From contig NC_051124.1 of NCBI RefSeq assembly GCF_014839805.1, forward strand, positions 7,130,001-7,194,000: a DNA stretch of 64,000 nt, in the 5' to 3' direction. The position numbers and the translations under genes were made by a program. Positions 62,740 to 64,000 of the stretch are shown here, piece by piece (position 1 is the stretch's first letter; each line of letters starts with the position of its first letter). The notes below the pieces were generated by a model. That model ran no database searches, was not told the origin of the DNA, and worked only from the letters and a program-made list of their open reading frames with translations. This stretch comes from Manduca sexta. Lineage: Eukaryota; Arthropoda; Insecta; Lepidoptera; Sphingidae.

Positions 62740-64000
62740 TTAACCCGGCGAGCGTGTGGCGGGGTATGTCATACCCCCCATGTTAATTACTGGCGTATAT
62801 TTTTTGTGCCTGACTTTCAAACTTATAGTCTCTTTGAGTAGCTGGAGTTATAGGGTTGCGGAAGGTAATAGTGGGGTGATCACAGTGTCGCGGCAACTTG
62901 CATTCGAGTGACACGCTTGCAAACTGAGTTCGGGTACGTGATACCCCCGCCCTCATAGCTGGTGTGACAAAAACTAAAATTGCTTTTTCTGCTATTTTAA
63001 CTTATTTTCTTTGTTTAATTGTAGATTTTAATAGAAAATGGATGTTGAAAATAAAAAAACAACTCCGGTCCATGATAGAAGATGTACTTACTAGAACAGG
63101 GTTTCGCAAACATTTATTTAGTGCGGACCGCTAATGCCACCTTATGCGACCTTTTTTGCGACCAAAGTCGTAATGTTTGGGTTGATGTTGTTCAGTTGGA
63201 TTCTTAAATTTGTTTTTACTAGCAGTTTACTTCTGCATTTATTTTTAGATATACAAGAGTGCAAAAGCGTGCACTTTGTAGTTTTTCTTTTAACTTTTAT
63301 TTTACTTGCGGATCCCCTGAGAGGGGGCCCGCGGGCCCCCTAAGGGTCCTATGTTTCGTGAAAATCAGGACAAAGACACTAAATGGACCGATTTCATCCG
63401 TAACTTAGGCTTGGCTTTAGTTTACGAACACCTGAAGATGTGAAATGACAAAAATATATATTCCGATTTATATACGTCAGAGAATTTCTTCCCAGATCAA
63501 CGAATCACTTTCATCGACTCAAAATGTTCCTGGTCATTTTATTAGATGTAGAGATTACCCCAACAAAAATAATCATAAGACAAAATACTCATGAACAAAC
63601 TGAGGAAAGGCTATTAGTGTGGAACATGCAACGTTTTTTTGCAAAAACTGCACAGATTTTATCTCCAGTTCCTAAGATGTTCCTAAACTTTTTTTGTGTT
63701 TTTTTTTAGTTTATAAAGAAAATTATTTCCTATTCTATCATACGATGACGTAGTTTTTATCATAACACTGGTTTTACTTTAGTTCCTGTTCGTTTTTAAG
63801 AGACTGAAAGTGTTTGTTTGAAATTCAAAGTGACTTATTTCCATCGAGGTAAAAAATAAAATTGTTAAAATGGCGCGATTGTTTTATTTCCAATGCGTTA
63901 TGATGGTATTGTCTTATTATACCAAAAAATAAATAGTATAATACTTCTTCAGAAACAAGTTTTATAGCCAATTTTTTTAAGGGGTATGTCATACCCTGCC
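62740..64000. mobile_element. piggyBac-like element, right end cut by window
   Basis: TTAA at 62740-62743, the piggyBac target site, is followed at once by CCCGGCGAGCGTGTGGC and the subterminal GGGGTATGTCATACCCC (62761-62777). CCCGGCGAGC-type ends are known from moth piggyBac-like elements. The last 20 bases of the window (63981-64000) are, as inverted complement, 18/20 identical to bases 62758-62777, so the right terminal repeat begins inside the window and its outer end lies just beyond. Total length would be about 1.3 kb, too short for an intact transposase. A short frame from 63038 (MDVENKKTTPVH) stops after 18 codons. Probably non-autonomous or internally damaged. Confidence 0.75.
63096..63350. 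repeat. Possible secondary insert with GC palindrome
   Basis: 'cagggtttcgcaaacattta' at 63098 resembles hAT-type terminal wording ('CAGGG..TCNCAAAC'). The segment ends near a perfect 18-base palindrome GGGGGCCCGCGGGCCCCC at 63323-63340. No matching right end is seen, so the class and limits are uncertain. Confidence 0.3.

Noticed and set aside
62740..64000. Intact piggyBac transposase gene
   Set aside because: The only ATG frame after the left end stops after 18 codons, and the distance between ends is too short for the usual transposase of about 600 residues.

Overview
This window looks like moth (Lepidoptera) nuclear DNA, probably the hawkmoth Manduca sexta or a close relative. It is AT-rich, its genes have several introns, and tRNA-headed SINEs and non-LTR fragments are scattered throughout. 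Its best landmark is a pair of arylphorin (aromatic-rich hexamerin storage protein) genes of 702 and 703 codons in tandem about 7.4 kb apart. This fits the closely linked alpha and beta arylphorin genes known in Manduca. The species call is inference; the order is well supported.

Layout. 1-21.8 kb: no convincing gene; nested SINE and LINE debris and one CpG-rich patch near 2.0 kb. 21.95-25.07 kb (+): arylphorin alpha. 32.4-35.4 kb (+): arylphorin beta. 35.9-39.8 kb (-): a divergent 681-residue hexamerin, convergent with beta. 41.4-46.7 kb (-): a five-exon troponin C gene whose four EF-hand loops suggest only site IV is intact. 50.4-54.6 kb (-): a second divergent hexamerin with a long lysine/tyrosine-rich C-terminal extension of three tandem 96-residue units; a one-base deficit in a homopolymer breaks the frame. 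56.9-57.5 kb (+): a small two-exon Cys-rich candidate or relic. 62.74 kb to the window end: a piggyBac-like element whose right terminal repeat is cut by the window edge.

How the genes relate. The four hexamerin genes share one plan: five coding exons, intron phases 1-0-0-2, and in most cases identical exon lengths (88, 134, 831 and 167 nt recur). This indicates local duplication from one ancestor, two copies staying arylphorin-like and two diverging strongly. The two arylphorin promoters share a GATA-containing block, a TATA box and an ACAGTTGG initiator, consistent with co-expression in larval fat body. The troponin C gene is an unrelated muscle gene lying between the two divergent hexamerins.

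The most unusual item is the hexamerin with the repeat extension at 50.4-54.6 kb; next are the hexamerin at 35.9-39.8 kb, which keeps two of three hemocyanin CuA-type histidine positions, and the nested insertion history of the repeats.
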